The notes: generated by a model not told the origin, from the letters alone. A stretch of 64,000 nt of DNA from Actinomadura oligospora ATCC 43269 (GCF_000518265.1 NZ_JADG01000011.1:1-64000), one strand, 5' to 3'. Positions 32,087 through 41,695 are shown, counted from the first letter of the stretch. Made by a program: numbers and translations.

Positions 32087-33196
32087 CTAGTGCCAGTAGG
32101 CGGAGTTCATCTTTCCGCCGGTGTACAGACCACCGGCGGCCCAGACCGTCCTGCTTCCGGTCTGGTTCGCCATGACGCTGACGTAGGTCGAGGACACGCC
32201 CGCCGGGATGGTCAGGGCGGCCTTCGTCCACGTGCCGGTCTTGGTCCGGTGCCGCATGGTCGTCCCCTGGGCGATCCAGATGCCGCCCGCACCGTCCGGC
32301 GCCATCTGCAAGTAGTACGTGCCGGCCGTGCCGAGCGCGACCTTCCATGCCTTGCCGTTCCAGTGGGCCAGCAGGGCCTTCGCGACCGACTTCCCGCCCT
32401 CCTGCACGTAGGCGGTTCCGGCGGCCCACACGTTGGTGGCCGACAGCGCGGTCACCGCGCGGAAGGTCGAGGCAGCCTCCCCCTTCGTGTTCAGGCCCGG
32501 AATCGCCGGAAGGGACGACCGCTTCCACGCCGTCCCGTTCCAGTGCGCCAAGGACGGCACGCCGTTCGTGTGCCCGCCGGCCCACAGGTCGGTGGACTTG
32601 GTGCCGCCGACGGACCAGGGCCGGAGACCGACCGTCTGGTTCTTGAAGGACGACCCGTTCCAGTAGCGGACGTAGTCCCTGCCGATCCCGTACACCCACA
32701 CGGCCTTCGGCCCCATGGTCACCACGCCCTGCGGGAAGTAGCCCGCGCCGAGGTCATGGTCCTTCCACGCGGTGCCGTTCCACTGCAGGACGCGGTTGTT
32801 GCCGGTGTTCGTCCGGTCCCCGGCGATCCAGACGTTGGACGCGGACGTGGCGGACATGCCCCGCGGAAGCGTCCTGTTCAGCGCGGTCGGCAGCGCCACC
32901 GGCGCCCAGCCGTTGGCGCCCAGCCGCGCCACGGTCATCTTGTACGTGGACGAGTCGTACGCCGCGGACCACATGCCTCCCGCGGGCGTCGACGCCATCG
33001 CGAGAACCTGCTTCCCGGCCCGGTCACCGGGCTGGACGAGCCGCCACGCCGCCTCGCTGCTCGAACTCGGGGACGCCGTCGACTCCGCCTCCGGCGCGAC
33101 CAGCGCGACGATGCCGCCCACAGCGGCCACGGCCGCGGCGGATCCGCCCGCGACGAGCGCGAGCCTGGTCTTCCTGTGCACGTGTTCCACCCACAC
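32087..33196 (-). CDS. Membrane-anchored or secreted propeller-like protein
   Basis: 369 residues. A short basic N-terminus and a hydrophobic segment (about 11-33, LALVAGGSAAAVAAVGGIVA) act as signal or anchor, followed by a Ser-rich linker. The rest carries repeated blades with NVW/DLW/AVW...WNGTAWK units (at least five copies), as in Kelch- or Sel-like beta-propellers. Probably extracellular binding; ligand unknown. The GTG at 33196 is taken as the start; in-frame GTGs soon after are possible. Confidence 0.72.
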   Translation of the reverse strand: MWVEHVHRKTRLALVAGGSAAAVAAVGGIVALVAPEAESTASPSSSSEAAWRLVQPGDRAGKQVLAMASTPAGGMWSAAYDSSTYKMTVARLGANGWAPVALPTALNRTLPRGMSATSASNVWIAGDRTNTGNNRVLQWNGTAWKDHDLGAGYFPQGVVTMGPKAVWVYGIGRDYVRYWNGSSFKNQTVGLRPWSVGGTKSTDLWAGGHTNGVPSLAHWNGTAWKRSSLPAIPGLNTKGEAASTFRAVTALSATNVWAAGTAYVQEGGKSVAKALLAHWNGKAWKVALGTAGTYYLQMAPDGAGGIWIAQGTTMRHRTKTGTWTKAALTIPAGVSSTYVSVMANQTGSRTVWAAGGLYTGGKMNSAYWH

Positions 33197-33343
33197 TCTC
33201 GAAGAAGATGATCTTGAGGGTGCTGGGGAGGCTAGCCAGTTTCGGACAGGCCGCGGGCCGGTTTGCGCGACTCCGCAACCAAGCCCCCCACAGGACGGGA
33301 CGTAACAGACCCACCACTCCGGACGGGCACCGCCGCCTCGGCG

Positions 33344-36300
33344 CTAGACGACCACGCGGACGGTCGAGCCGCTGCGGTTCTTGGCGACCCGCAGCTGCGC
33401 CGGGATGCGGGTGCGCAGCTCGGCGACGTGGCTGACGACGCCGACGGCCCGGCCGCCGTCGCGGAGCGCGTCCAGGACGGCCATGACCTCGTCCAGGGTC
33501 TCGTCGTCGAGCGTGCCGAAGCCCTCGTCGACGAACAGGGTGTTCACCTCGGTGCCGCCCGCCTCGGCGGTGACGACGTCGGCGAGCCCGAGCGCGAGCG
33601 ACAGCGAGGTGATGAACGACTCGCCGCCCGACAGCGTCGCCGGGTCGCGGTCACTGCCGGTCCAGGCGTCCACGACGCGCAGGCCGAGCCCGCCGCCGCT
33701 CTTGCTGCGGTCGCCCGCGACCTTGTCGACCGTGTGCCGCAGCACGTACCGCCCGCCGGACATCCGCGCGAGCCGCTCGTTCGCCGCGGCGACGACCCGT
33801 TCGAGCCGCGCCGCGAGCACGTACGCCGACAGCGACATCGCGTGCCGGTTCGCGGGCGACTTGCCCGAGGTCAGGCCCGCCATCCGCTCGGCGACGGCGT
33901 GCGCCGCCGCGGCCGGACGCCACGCCGCGACGGCCCCGGCGAGCTCGCCGCCGAGCGCGGTCACCCGGGACAGCCGCTGCCCCGCCCGCGACACGGCGGA
34001 CGCGGCGGCGGTGCGCGCGGCGTCGGCACGCTCGACGGCCGCCGTCAGCAGTTCGAGATCCGGAGCCGGACGGGATGCCGCCTCCGCGAGCGCCCGGTCG
34101 GCGAGGTCGCGCCGGACGATCGCCTCGGCGTCCTCGAACCGCCGGAGGCGGTCACGCAGCGGCGCCTGGTCCTCGTCGTCGAGATAGGAGGCGGACGCGG
34201 CGTCCGTCGAGGTGAAAGCCTCCTCGGACGCGGCGTTCGCGGCGGCCTCGCGGGCGGCGGACAGCTCACGGTCCGCGGTCTCGGCCGCGCGCAGCGCCTC
34301 GACGGCCGCGGCGAGCGCGGACGCCTCCCGGTCGAGCCGGTCGACGCGGGCCTCCAGGGACGGGTCGTCCCCGCAGGCCGCGGCGAGGTCGGCGGTGTGC
34401 CGGGCGTGCTCGCCCGCGAGCGCGTCGTCCAGCGCGCCGGACGACTGGATCGAGGCCGCGACCCGCTCGCTCCGGGCCCGCTTCTCCTCACCCTCGGCCT
34501 CGGCGCGCCGGAGCTCGCCCTCCAGCCGGTCCGCCTCCGCCGCCTCCGCGGCCAGCTCGGTGAGCCGGACGCGCACGTCGTCACGCTCGGCGGCGATGTC
34601 GGCCGCGGGCTCCTCCCCCGCGACCTCCAGCCGCGCGTCGCGCTCGACGCGGAACTCGCCGACCTTCCCGGCGGCCTCCTCGCGGCGGCGCTGCGCGGCC
34701 TCGAACGCCTCGCGGGCGCGTTCGACGGCGTCCTCGTCCGGAATGCCACCATCGGAAACCGCAGGGGCAGGATGCTCAGCGGAACCGCACACCCGGCACG
34801 GCTCGCCCGGCTCCAGCTCGGCCGCCAGCACGGCGGCCATGCCGGACAGCCGCGCCTGCTGGAGGTCCTGGTACAGGTCACGGGCCTTCTGCGCGGCGTC
34901 GACCTCGGCGCGGTGCGCGCCTTCGGCCTGGTCGATCAGGACGGCCAGGTGGTCGCGCCGCTGCGCCGCCGCGAGCCGCCGCTCCAGTTCGCCCGCCGAC
35001 GCGCGCACGCCCGCGAGCTCGGCGTCCGCGAGCCGCGCGCGCTCGACCGCCGACCGGTACCTCTCGACGCGTCCGGGCAGCTCCGCGAGGACGGCGGCGA
35101 GCCGCTCCGCCTCGGCGACCAGCCGCGACCGGGACTCGGCGAGCCCGGCCCGCTCCCGCGTGATCTCGCGCAGCCGGGCCGCGACGGCACGGCGTCCGTC
35201 GAGCCCGGCGATCTCGTCACGCCGGTCGCGTTCGGCCTTGGCGAGGACGTCCTCGGCGGCGTCCGGCGGGACGAGCGAACCGACCCGCGCCCGGACGGAC
35301 GCCGCGTGCGCGCGCGCCCGTTCGGCCTGCCGCAGCCGTCCGTCCGCCTCCCGGACGAGCCGGACGACCCGGTCGGCGCGCGACGCCGCGTCCAGCCGGG
35401 CGGCGAGCGCGGCGCGCTCCTCGGCCCGCTCGGCGAGCGCGTCCCGGCGGCGCACGGCCTCGGCGTGCCGCCGCTGCCGTTCGGCCAGCTCACGCGCCTC
35501 GTCGAGCGCCTGGCGGGCCGCGACCGCGACGTCCGAGGCGTCCGAGAGCAGCTCCTCCTGAAGCCGCCGAAGATCGGCGTGCTCGACCCCGAGGGCACGT
35601 GCCCAGGCGGGCAGCGCCTCCACCGTCTCCAACGACTCCTGCGCCGTGAACGGCACGTCCCCGGACGGCCCCGAACCGGACCCCGACCGGGGCGCGGGCA
35701 CCAGCGCCACCGACTCGTGCGGGCTCGGCTCACCGGCCGCCTCGGCGATGCGTCCCGCGATGGACGCGGCGCCCGCGCGCAGCGCCTCCGCCTCGCGGCC
35801 GGTGTCGCGCCGCCGCTCACCCAGCCAGTTCTCGACGGCCGTGAAGACCTCGGCGGAGAACAGCCGTTCCAGCAGCTCGCGGCGGCCCTTGGCGTCGGCG
35901 CGCAGGAACCCGGCGAACGCGCCCTGCGGCAGCATCGCGACCTGGCAGAACTGCGCGGCGGTCATGCCGAGCAGCGCGCCGATCACGTCGTCGGCCTCGC
36001 CCACCCGCGTGGACAGAGCGACCCACTCGCCGCGCTCGAACTCCTCCAGGACGACCTTGGCGTTCTCCTTGGTCAGGCCCTCGCCGCGCTTCTTCGGCCG
36101 GTGCCACTCCGGCGAGCGGGTGACGCGCAGCCGCCGCCCCCGGACGGTCGTCTCCAGCTGCACGCTCGGCCCGAGGTCGGGCGCGGCGTGGTCGCTGCGC
36201 AGCCCGCGCGCGCTGTTCCGGACGCCCGGAACCTGCCCGTACAGCGCGAAGCAGACCGCGTCGAGCACGCTGGTCTTGCCCGCGCCGGTCTGCCCCTGGA

Positions 36301-36397
36301 TCAGGAACAGGCCCGCGTCCGACAGCGCGCCGAAGTCGATCTCCTGCCGGTCACTGAACGGGCCGAACGCGGTGACGACGAGCCGGTGCAGTCGCAT
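33344..36397 (-). CDS. sbcC: Exonuclease SbcC (Rad50-like ATPase)
   Basis: 1017 residues. The N-terminal ABC half has the Walker A GQTGAGKTS (35-43). Two long coiled coils flank a zinc hook with CRVC (Cys534, Cys537). The C-terminal half holds the signature LSGGE and the Walker B LFVDEGFGTLD near 955. It works with SbcD as a Mre11/Rad50-type nuclease that cleaves hairpins and protein-blocked ends. The ATG shares one base with the sbcD stop (TAATG). Confidence 0.92.
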   Translation of the reverse strand: MRLHRLVVTAFGPFSDRQEIDFGALSDAGLFLIQGQTGAGKTSVLDAVCFALYGQVPGVRNSARGLRSDHAAPDLGPSVQLETTVRGRRLRVTRSPEWHRPKKRGEGLTKENAKVVLEEFERGEWVALSTRVGEADDVIGALLGMTAAQFCQVAMLPQGAFAGFLRADAKGRRELLERLFSAEVFTAVENWLGERRRDTGREAEALRAGAASIAGRIAEAAGEPSPHESVALVPAPRSGSGSGPSGDVPFTAQESLETVEALPAWARALGVEHADLRRLQEELLSDASDVAVAARQALDEARELAERQRRHAEAVRRRDALAERAEERAALAARLDAASRADRVVRLVREADGRLRQAERARAHAASVRARVGSLVPPDAAEDVLAKAERDRRDEIAGLDGRRAVAARLREITRERAGLAESRSRLVAEAERLAAVLAELPGRVERYRSAVERARLADAELAGVRASAGELERRLAAAQRRDHLAVLIDQAEGAHRAEVDAAQKARDLYQDLQQARLSGMAAVLAAELEPGEPCRVCGSAEHPAPAVSDGGIPDEDAVERAREAFEAAQRRREEAAGKVGEFRVERDARLEVAGEEPAADIAAERDDVRVRLTELAAEAAEADRLEGELRRAEAEGEEKRARSERVAASIQSSGALDDALAGEHARHTADLAAACGDDPSLEARVDRLDREASALAAAVEALRAAETADRELSAAREAAANAASEEAFTSTDAASASYLDDEDQAPLRDRLRRFEDAEAIVRRDLADRALAEAASRPAPDLELLTAAVERADAARTAAASAVSRAGQRLSRVTALGGELAGAVAAWRPAAAAHAVAERMAGLTSGKSPANRHAMSLSAYVLAARLERVVAAANERLARMSGGRYVLRHTVDKVAGDRSKSGGGLGLRVVDAWTGSDRDPATLSGGESFITSLSLALGLADVVTAEAGGTEVNTLFVDEGFGTLDDETLDEVMAVLDALRDGGRAVGVVSHVAELRTRIPAQLRVAKNRSGSTVRVVV

Positions 36398-37533
36398 TAC
36401 CGCAGCGCCTCCTTGCGGCGGAACGCCTCGAACGCCTCGTGCAGCAGGACGCTCTCGGCCTCGGACGCGGGCGTGCCGGTGACCTCGGTGACGAAGTCCG
36501 CGGCGATGTCGAGGCGGGACCGCTCGGACACCCGTTCGGCGAACGTGCGGCCCTCGGCGGGACGGTCGGCCGCGTCCGGCTCGAAGGACAGGGCCAGCGT
36601 GTGCGGGAACCGCCGCCGCAGCCGCTCCATCGCCGAGGTCGGACGGTTCGGGTCGGTGACGGTGAACTGCAGCCAGTGCCCGGTGAAGTCGTCGTACCGG
36701 GACGACTCGAGCAGGTCGTCGAGGCGTCCGCGCAGGCGCGCGAGCGGACGCGGCACCGGCGCCTCGACGAACTCCTCGCCGAGCGAGCCGTCCGGGCGCA
36801 GGTCGATCAGCCAGGAGCCCTTGAGGTGGTGCTCCTCGGAGAAGGAGTAGGCGATCGGCGACCCCGAGTACCGGACCCGCTCGGTGATGCGCTGGCGTCC
36901 GTGCAGGTGGCCGAGCGCGGCGTAGTCGACGCCGTCGAACACCGACGCCGGGACGTTCGCGGCGCCGCCGACCGAGATGTCGCGTTCGCTGTCGCTCGGC
37001 TCGCCACCGGTGACGAACGCGTGCGCGAGCACCACCGACCGCGTGCCCGGACGCGTCGCCAGATCGCCCCGGACGCGCCGCATCGCCTCGCCGAGCGCCG
37101 CGGAATGCCCCCGCTCGTCCAGGTCCCAGTCCGAACGCACGAGCTCCGGCTCCAGATAGGGAATGCCGTAGACCGCGACGTCGTCCACCACCACCGGCTC
37201 GCCCACGCGCGAGGGGTCGGTGCGCAGGTGCACCCCGGCGGCGTCCATCAGGCCGGACCCGAAGCCGAGCCGCCGCGCCGAGTCGTGGTTGCCCGCGATG
37301 AGGACCACCCGGGTGCGCTCGGCGAGCCGCTCGAGCGTCTCGTTGGCGAGCCTCACCGCGTCCACGCCGGGCAGCGCGCGGTCGTACACGTCGCCAGACA
37401 CCAGAACGCAGTCGACCCGCTCGTCGCGGACGGTCGCGACGAGGTGGTCGACGTACGCGGCCTGCGCGGACAGCAGGTCCTCGCGGTGGAACGAGCGGCC
37501 GAGGTGCCAGTCGGAGGTGTGGAGTATTCGCAT
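36397..37533 (-). CDS. sbcD: Exonuclease SbcD (Mre11-like)
   Basis: About 378 residues with the metallophosphoesterase motifs TSDWHLGRSF, GDVYDRA, GNHDSARR, HAF and GHLHGRQ, then the C-terminal capping domain. It is the nuclease partner of the overlapping sbcC gene. The ATG at 37533 begins the conserved MRILHTSDWH; an in-frame GTG nine bases upstream is also possible. Confidence 0.92.
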   Translation of the reverse strand: MRILHTSDWHLGRSFHREDLLSAQAAYVDHLVATVRDERVDCVLVSGDVYDRALPGVDAVRLANETLERLAERTRVVLIAGNHDSARRLGFGSGLMDAAGVHLRTDPSRVGEPVVVDDVAVYGIPYLEPELVRSDWDLDERGHSAALGEAMRRVRGDLATRPGTRSVVLAHAFVTGGEPSDSERDISVGGAANVPASVFDGVDYAALGHLHGRQRITERVRYSGSPIAYSFSEEHHLKGSWLIDLRPDGSLGEEFVEAPVPRPLARLRGRLDDLLESSRYDDFTGHWLQFTVTDPNRPTSAMERLRRRFPHTLALSFEPDAADRPAEGRTFAERVSERSRLDIAADFVTEVTGTPASEAESVLLHEAFEAFRRKEALR

Positions 37534-37674
37534 CGCGTCCACACCCTAGGCGTCACCTCCGACACTTCCGGCCCGGAAACGCCGCCCCGCCCCGATTCCG
37601 GGCGTCCGGTCACGCACGGTGAGATCATCCGCACCGTGCGCGGACGGGCCGTTCGGTCGCCTAGAGTGGCGCGC

Positions 37675-38361
37675 GTGAGCGACCGTCCCCACGTGCTGCT
37701 GAGCTGCGCGATGTCCATCGACGGCTACATCGACGACGCGAGCCCGGACCGGCTGCGCCTGTCCACTCCCGCCGACTTCGACCGGGTGGACGCGGTCCGC
37801 GCCACCTGCGACGCGATCCTGGTCGGCGCCGGCACCGTCCGGGCGGACGACCCGAAACTGCTGATCAAGAGCCCGTCCCGGCGCGAGAAGCGGATCGCCC
37901 AGGGGCTCCCGCCCGACCTCACCAAGGTCACCGTCACCTGGAGCGGCGACCTCGACCCGGACGCGCGTTTCTTCACCACCGGCGCGTCGCCGAAGCTGGT
38001 GTACGCCTCGTCCGGGAACGCGCAGGCGCTCGCCGAGCGCCTCGGCGAGCGGGCCGAGGTGATGGACGCGGGCGACCCCGTCCACTTCCCCGCGGTGCTC
38101 GCCGACCTCGCCCGGCGCGGGGTGCGGCGGCTGATGGTCGAGGGCGGCGGCGGCATCCACACCGCGTTCCTCCAGCAGGGCCTGGTGGACGAGATCCAGC
38201 TGGTCGTGGCCCCGTTCCTGCTCGGCGACCCGGCCGCGCCGCGCTTCGTCGGCTCGGGCGTGTTCCCGCAGTCCCCGGAGCGTCCGATGCGCCTGGAGGA
38301 GATCACGCGCATCGGCAACCTCGTCCTGCTGCGCTACCTGGTCGGAGAGAACCGTGGCTGA
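37675..38361 (+). CDS. RibD C-terminal-like pyrimidine reductase
   Basis: 228 residues matching the reductase half of RibD: LLSCAMSIDGYIDD, ATCDAILVGAGTVRADDP, LMVEGGGGIHTAFL and a final strand. It is NADPH-dependent in the family. TAGAGT lies seven bases before the GTG, so the transcript may be leaderless. The deaminase half follows as a separate gene overlapping by eight bases. That arrangement suggests a riboflavin-like pyrimidine reduction/deamination step with two polypeptides. Confidence 0.83.
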   Translation: MSDRPHVLLSCAMSIDGYIDDASPDRLRLSTPADFDRVDAVRATCDAILVGAGTVRADDPKLLIKSPSRREKRIAQGLPPDLTKVTVTWSGDLDPDARFFTTGASPKLVYASSGNAQALAERLGERAEVMDAGDPVHFPAVLADLARRGVRRLMVEGGGGIHTAFLQQGLVDEIQLVVAPFLLGDPAAPRFVGSGVFPQSPERPMRLEEITRIGNLVLLRYLVGENRG

Positions 38362-38824
38362 CGAGAGCAGGCCCGACGACATCGAATGGCTCACGCTCGC
38401 CTGCGACCTGGCGACGCTCTGCCCGCCGTCCGAGACGGCGTTCTCGGTCGGCGCGGTCCTCGTCGCCCCGGACGGCACGGAACTCGCCCGTGGTTTCTCC
38501 CGCGAGACCGACCCTCACGACCACGCCGAAGAGTCCGCCCTGGCCAAGCTCACCGCACGCCCGGCGCCCGGCACGACCGTCTACAGCTCGCTCGAGCCCT
38601 GCGGGTCGCGCAAGTCGCGGCCGAGGCCGTGCGCCGAGCTGATCGTGGCGGCCGGGATCCGGCGCGTGGTGTTCGCGTGGCGCGAGCCGTCCCTGTTCGT
38701 CGAGGGCACCGGCGACGAGTACCTGCGCGCGCACGGCGTCGAGGTCGTCGAGTTCCCCTCCCTCGCGGACCGGGCGCGCCGCCCGAACGCGCACCTGCTC
38801 GGCCCCGGCCGAGACTCTCGCTGA
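38354..38824 (+). CDS. RibD N-terminal-like cytidine/pyrimidine deaminase
   Basis: 156 residues with zinc-deaminase motifs HAEESAL and, after a normal gap, PCGSRKSRPRPC. Sequence around them resembles the deaminase domain of RibD rather than free cytidine deaminase. The GTG overlaps the reductase end. In canonical RibD the deaminase comes first within one polypeptide; here the two domains are separate and in reversed gene order. Confidence 0.83.
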   Translation: MADESRPDDIEWLTLACDLATLCPPSETAFSVGAVLVAPDGTELARGFSRETDPHDHAEESALAKLTARPAPGTTVYSSLEPCGSRKSRPRPCAELIVAAGIRRVVFAWREPSLFVEGTGDEYLRAHGVEVVEFPSLADRARRPNAHLLGPGRDSR

Positions 38825-38925
38825 GACGAGCGCCGAGACCGCCGTCTCATTCCTCTTGCGGACGCCCCGGTGGGTCGTGCGATGCTGTCTCCCAAGCAAG
38901 CATTCGGTCAAGACCGGGAGGCGGC

Positions 38926-40359
38926 ATGCGCGAACACGATCGGCTGTTCATCGGCGGCGGGTGGACGGCGCCCGCGGGCACCGGCGTCATCGACGTGGTC
39001 TCCCCGCACACCGAGGAGGTCGTCGGCCGCGTCCCGGACGGCACCGAGGCCGACATGGACCACGCCGTCCGGGCCGCGCGGCTCGCGTTCGACCACGGCC
39101 CCTGGCCCCGGATGACGCCCGCCGAGCGCGCGGAGATCCTCGGCCGCCTGTCCACGATCTACGCCGAGCGGCAGCAGGAGATGGCCGACCTCATCACCGA
39201 GGAGATGGGCTCGCCGATCCTGTTCTCCATCTTCGGCCAGGCCGCGCTCCCGCAGATGGTGCTCCAGTACTACGCCGACCTCGCCGTGGACCACACCTGG
39301 GAGGAGGAGCGTCCCGGCATGCTCGGCCCGGTGACCGTCACCCGCGAGCCGGTAGGCGTCGTCGCCGCGATCTACCCCTGGAACGTCCCGCAGTTCACGC
39401 TGATGCTGAAGCTCGCCCCGGCCCTGGTCGCGGGCTGCACCGTCGTCGCCAAGCCGTCCCCGGAGGCCCCGCTCGACGCCTACCTGCTGGCCGAGTGGGC
39501 GCGCGAGGCGGGCGTCCCGGACGGCGTCCTCAACTTCGTCCCCGCCGGACGCGAGGTCGGCGCGTACCTGGTGTCCCACCCCGGGGTCGACAAGGTCGCC
39601 TTCACCGGCTCGACCGCCGCCGGACGCAGCATCGGCGAGGCCTGCGGACGCCTGCTCCGTCCCGCCACCCTCGAACTCGGCGGCAAGTCCGCCGCGATCA
39701 TCCTGGAGGACGCCGACCTCGGCACCACCATCGAGGGCTTCAAGATGGCGGCCCTGATGAACAACGGCGAGGCGTGCGCCGCGCAGACCCGCATCCTCGC
39801 GCCCCGCAGCCGCTACGCCGAGATCGCCGACGCGCTCGGCGAGATGGTCTCCGCCCTGGCCGTCGGCGACCCGGCCGACTACGCCACCGAGATCGGCCCG
39901 CTCGTCGCCCGCCGCCAGCAGGACCGCGTCGAGAACTACATCCGGATCGGCCAGGACGAGGGCGCCAAGATCATCGCCGGTGGCCTGAACCGCCCGCACG
40001 ACCGCGGCTGGTACGTCGCCCCCACCGTCTTCGCCGACGTCACCAACGACATGCGCATCGCCCGCGAGGAGATCTTCGGGCCCGTCCTCGCCCTCATCCC
40101 CTACGACACCGAGGACGACGCCGTCCGCATCGCCAACGACAGCGACTACGGCCTCGGCGGCTCCGTCTGGACCGCCGACGTGCCGCACGGCGTCGAGGTG
40201 GCCCGCCGCATCCGCACCGGCTCCTGCGGCGTCAACCTCTACGTCCTCGACCCCAACACCCCCTTCGGCGGCTACAAGGACTCCGGCCTGGGCCGGGAAC
40301 TGGGCCCCGAGGGCCTCACCGCCTACCTGGAGCACAAGGCCATCCCCCGCCCCTCCTGA
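38926..40359 (+). CDS. Aldehyde dehydrogenase
   Basis: 477 residues, full-length NAD(P)-dependent ALDH. The general base Glu is in LELGGKS (about residue 250), the catalytic Cys in NGEACAAQ (about 284), and the Rossmann FTGSTAAGR is present, as is EEIFGPV. It oxidises an aldehyde to the acid; the substrate is unknown. AGCAAGCATT just upstream resembles half of the AAGCAAGC-type palindromes used by TetR regulators of lipid genes, which is only suggestive. GGGAGG precedes the ATG. Confidence 0.88.
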   Translation: MREHDRLFIGGGWTAPAGTGVIDVVSPHTEEVVGRVPDGTEADMDHAVRAARLAFDHGPWPRMTPAERAEILGRLSTIYAERQQEMADLITEEMGSPILFSIFGQAALPQMVLQYYADLAVDHTWEEERPGMLGPVTVTREPVGVVAAIYPWNVPQFTLMLKLAPALVAGCTVVAKPSPEAPLDAYLLAEWAREAGVPDGVLNFVPAGREVGAYLVSHPGVDKVAFTGSTAAGRSIGEACGRLLRPATLELGGKSAAIILEDADLGTTIEGFKMAALMNNGEACAAQTRILAPRSRYAEIADALGEMVSALAVGDPADYATEIGPLVARRQQDRVENYIRIGQDEGAKIIAGGLNRPHDRGWYVAPTVFADVTNDMRIAREEIFGPVLALIPYDTEDDAVRIANDSDYGLGGSVWTADVPHGVEVARRIRTGSCGVNLYVLDPNTPFGGYKDSGLGRELGPEGLTAYLEHKAIPRPS

Positions 40360-40365
40360 GAACCC

Positions 40366-40399
40366 CATGCCCGGCCCCGCGCGCACGAGGCCGGGCATG
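40366..40399 (+). terminator. Stem-loop after aldehyde dehydrogenase
   Basis: CATGCCCGGCC and GGCCGGGCATG pair perfectly over 11 bp with a 12-base loop, seven bases after the stop. First of three stacked hairpins in the convergent gap. Confidence 0.7.
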
Positions 40400-40404
40400 G
40401 AGAA

Positions 40405-40441
40405 GCCCGGCCTCCAGACGCGAAAGCGCTGGAGGCCGGGC
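40405..40441. terminator. Stem-loop with GAAA tetraloop
   Basis: GCCCGGCCTCCAG pairs with CTGGAGGCCGGGC (13 bp). Inside, CGC-GAAA-GCG makes a GNRA-closed inner stem with one bulged A between the two stems. A well-formed intrinsic-type hairpin, probably bidirectional. Confidence 0.7.
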
Positions 40442-40522
40442 TCGTTCAGGGCCGCGCCGCACAGGGCGGGTGCGGGCCGCCGGTCCGGCGGGGCCTGGCC
40501 CCGGAGGGCCTGAAGAATACGA

Positions 40523-40593
40523 GGACGGCCCCGGGCGGACGGGGACCACCGGGCGCCCGTTGGTCGGTGGTCCCCGTTCGGCCGGGGCCGTCC
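40523..40593. terminator. Long stem-loop, probable bidirectional terminator
   Basis: Two arms of 28 bases (40523-40550 and 40566-40593) pair at 26 positions with a 15-base loop. It lies 65 bases from the end of the leftward adenylate-forming homologue. The rest of 40360-40657 has no gene. Confidence 0.65.
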
Positions 40594-40657
40594 CCGTGGC
40601 CCGGCGGCGGGGCGGAATCGCCGACGGGCTCTCGGAAGGGTGGCGCGCGGGCCGGGG

Positions 40658-41695
40658 TCAGGTCACGGGGACGGGACTCCAGCCATGCCGGTCATGGCAG
40701 GCACGCGCCACCTCGGGGTCGACGGTCCCGGTCACCAGAAGGCGGACGTCCGGGACCGGGACGGGGGCGTGGTCGAAGGTCAGGGCGCGCAGTTTCTCCG
40801 GGGTGACGACCGCGGCGGTCGCCCGGTGCGCGCCGATGGCGTGGAGCAGGGGCGCGACCTCGGGCTCGGGAACCCCGACGAGGGTCGCGCCGTGCGCGAG
40901 GCACAGGTCGGAAAGGCCGATGAGGACGTCCGGACGGCAGTCGCGGACACCGCAGACCAGCACGTCCCCGGAGTGGATCCGGGTGACGGCCGCGAGCCGG
41001 TGCAGCGCGGCGAACCGGTCGCCGTGCGTGAGCGCGACGGGCGGTTCGAACAGCCGTAGCGCCGGATCGCCGTGCGGGTCCGGCGGCGAGGCGGCCGGGC
41101 CGGCGCTCCCCACGCCGGTTCCGGCCGTCCCGCCGCCCGTCTCCCCCGGGACGGCGGCCGTGTCTCCCCACACGGCCGCCTGCTCCCCCCACCGTGCGGC
41201 CGTGCCGCCGGCCGCGCCCGCCCCGACGAGGCGGGCGAACGACGTCGCCCCGGGGTACTCCCCGAAGGCGAACGCCTGCCGGACGTACGACCGTTCGGTG
41301 GCGGCGAGGGCCGCGCCCGCGACCTCGCCGCCGGTCACCAGGAACCGGGCTCCGCACTCGGTCATCATGCGGGCCAGTTCACCCACCGTCGCGTCCAGCG
41401 GGAGCGGCGCGGGGACGGCGCCCGCCGCGCACAGGGCATGGACCGCGAGGGTGAGCTCCCCCACGCCCGAGAGCTGGACGGCGGCGACGTCTCCGGCGCG
41501 CACGCCGTGCCGGTGCAGTCCCGCGGCGGCGGCCGGGACCAGCGCCGCGAAGGCGCCGAAACCGATCCGCCGGCCGGGGTCCACCAGCGCGGCGCGGCCG
41601 CCGAAACGTGCCGCGTGCTCGCGGGCGGAGGACAGCACGGCGCGGGTCACGGTGGGCTCGGCCACCGTGCCCGGGCCAGCTTCTCCGTCAGGCAT
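40658..41695 (-). CDS. Truncated adenylate-forming (ANL) enzyme homologue
   Basis: About 345 residues resembling the N-terminal core of AMP-binding synthetases (AALVDPGRRIGFGAFAALV, GVRAGDVAAVQLSGVGEL, LDATVGELARMM). It lacks a recognisable P-loop (A3) and ends near the start of the A5 region; the A7-A10 part and the whole C-terminal lid are missing. No continuation in other frames was seen before the terminator. The ATG at 41695 was chosen because it aligns with the start of the paralogue after a shared upstream region; ATG 41764 overlaps the preceding stop. Probably not an active ligase. Confidence 0.65.
   Translation of the reverse strand: MPDGEAGPGTVAEPTVTRAVLSSAREHAARFGGRAALVDPGRRIGFGAFAALVPAAAAGLHRHGVRAGDVAAVQLSGVGELTLAVHALCAAGAVPAPLPLDATVGELARMMTECGARFLVTGGEVAGAALAATERSYVRQAFAFGEYPGATSFARLVGAGAAGGTAARWGEQAAVWGDTAAVPGETGGGTAGTGVGSAGPAASPPDPHGDPALRLFEPPVALTHGDRFAALHRLAAVTRIHSGDVLVCGVRDCRPDVLIGLSDLCLAHGATLVGVPEPEVAPLLHAIGAHRATAAVVTPEKLRALTFDHAPVPVPDVRLLVTGTVDPEVARACHDRHGWSPVPVT

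Noticed and set aside
33263..36850. A 1195-codon plus-strand open frame
   Set aside because: Antisense to sbcC and the end of sbcD; shadow frame with no motif.
33344..37533. SbcCD as part of the SMC-like system
   Set aside because: Zinc-hook Cys pair, classical signature and Mre11-like partner identify ordinary SbcCD; it is 9 kb away from the SMC operon and on the opposite strand.
38881..38925. TetR/FadR-type operator upstream of the aldehyde dehydrogenase
   Set aside because: Only a half-site (AAGCAAGC) is visible, with no inverted partner at a sensible distance, so it is mentioned but not annotated.
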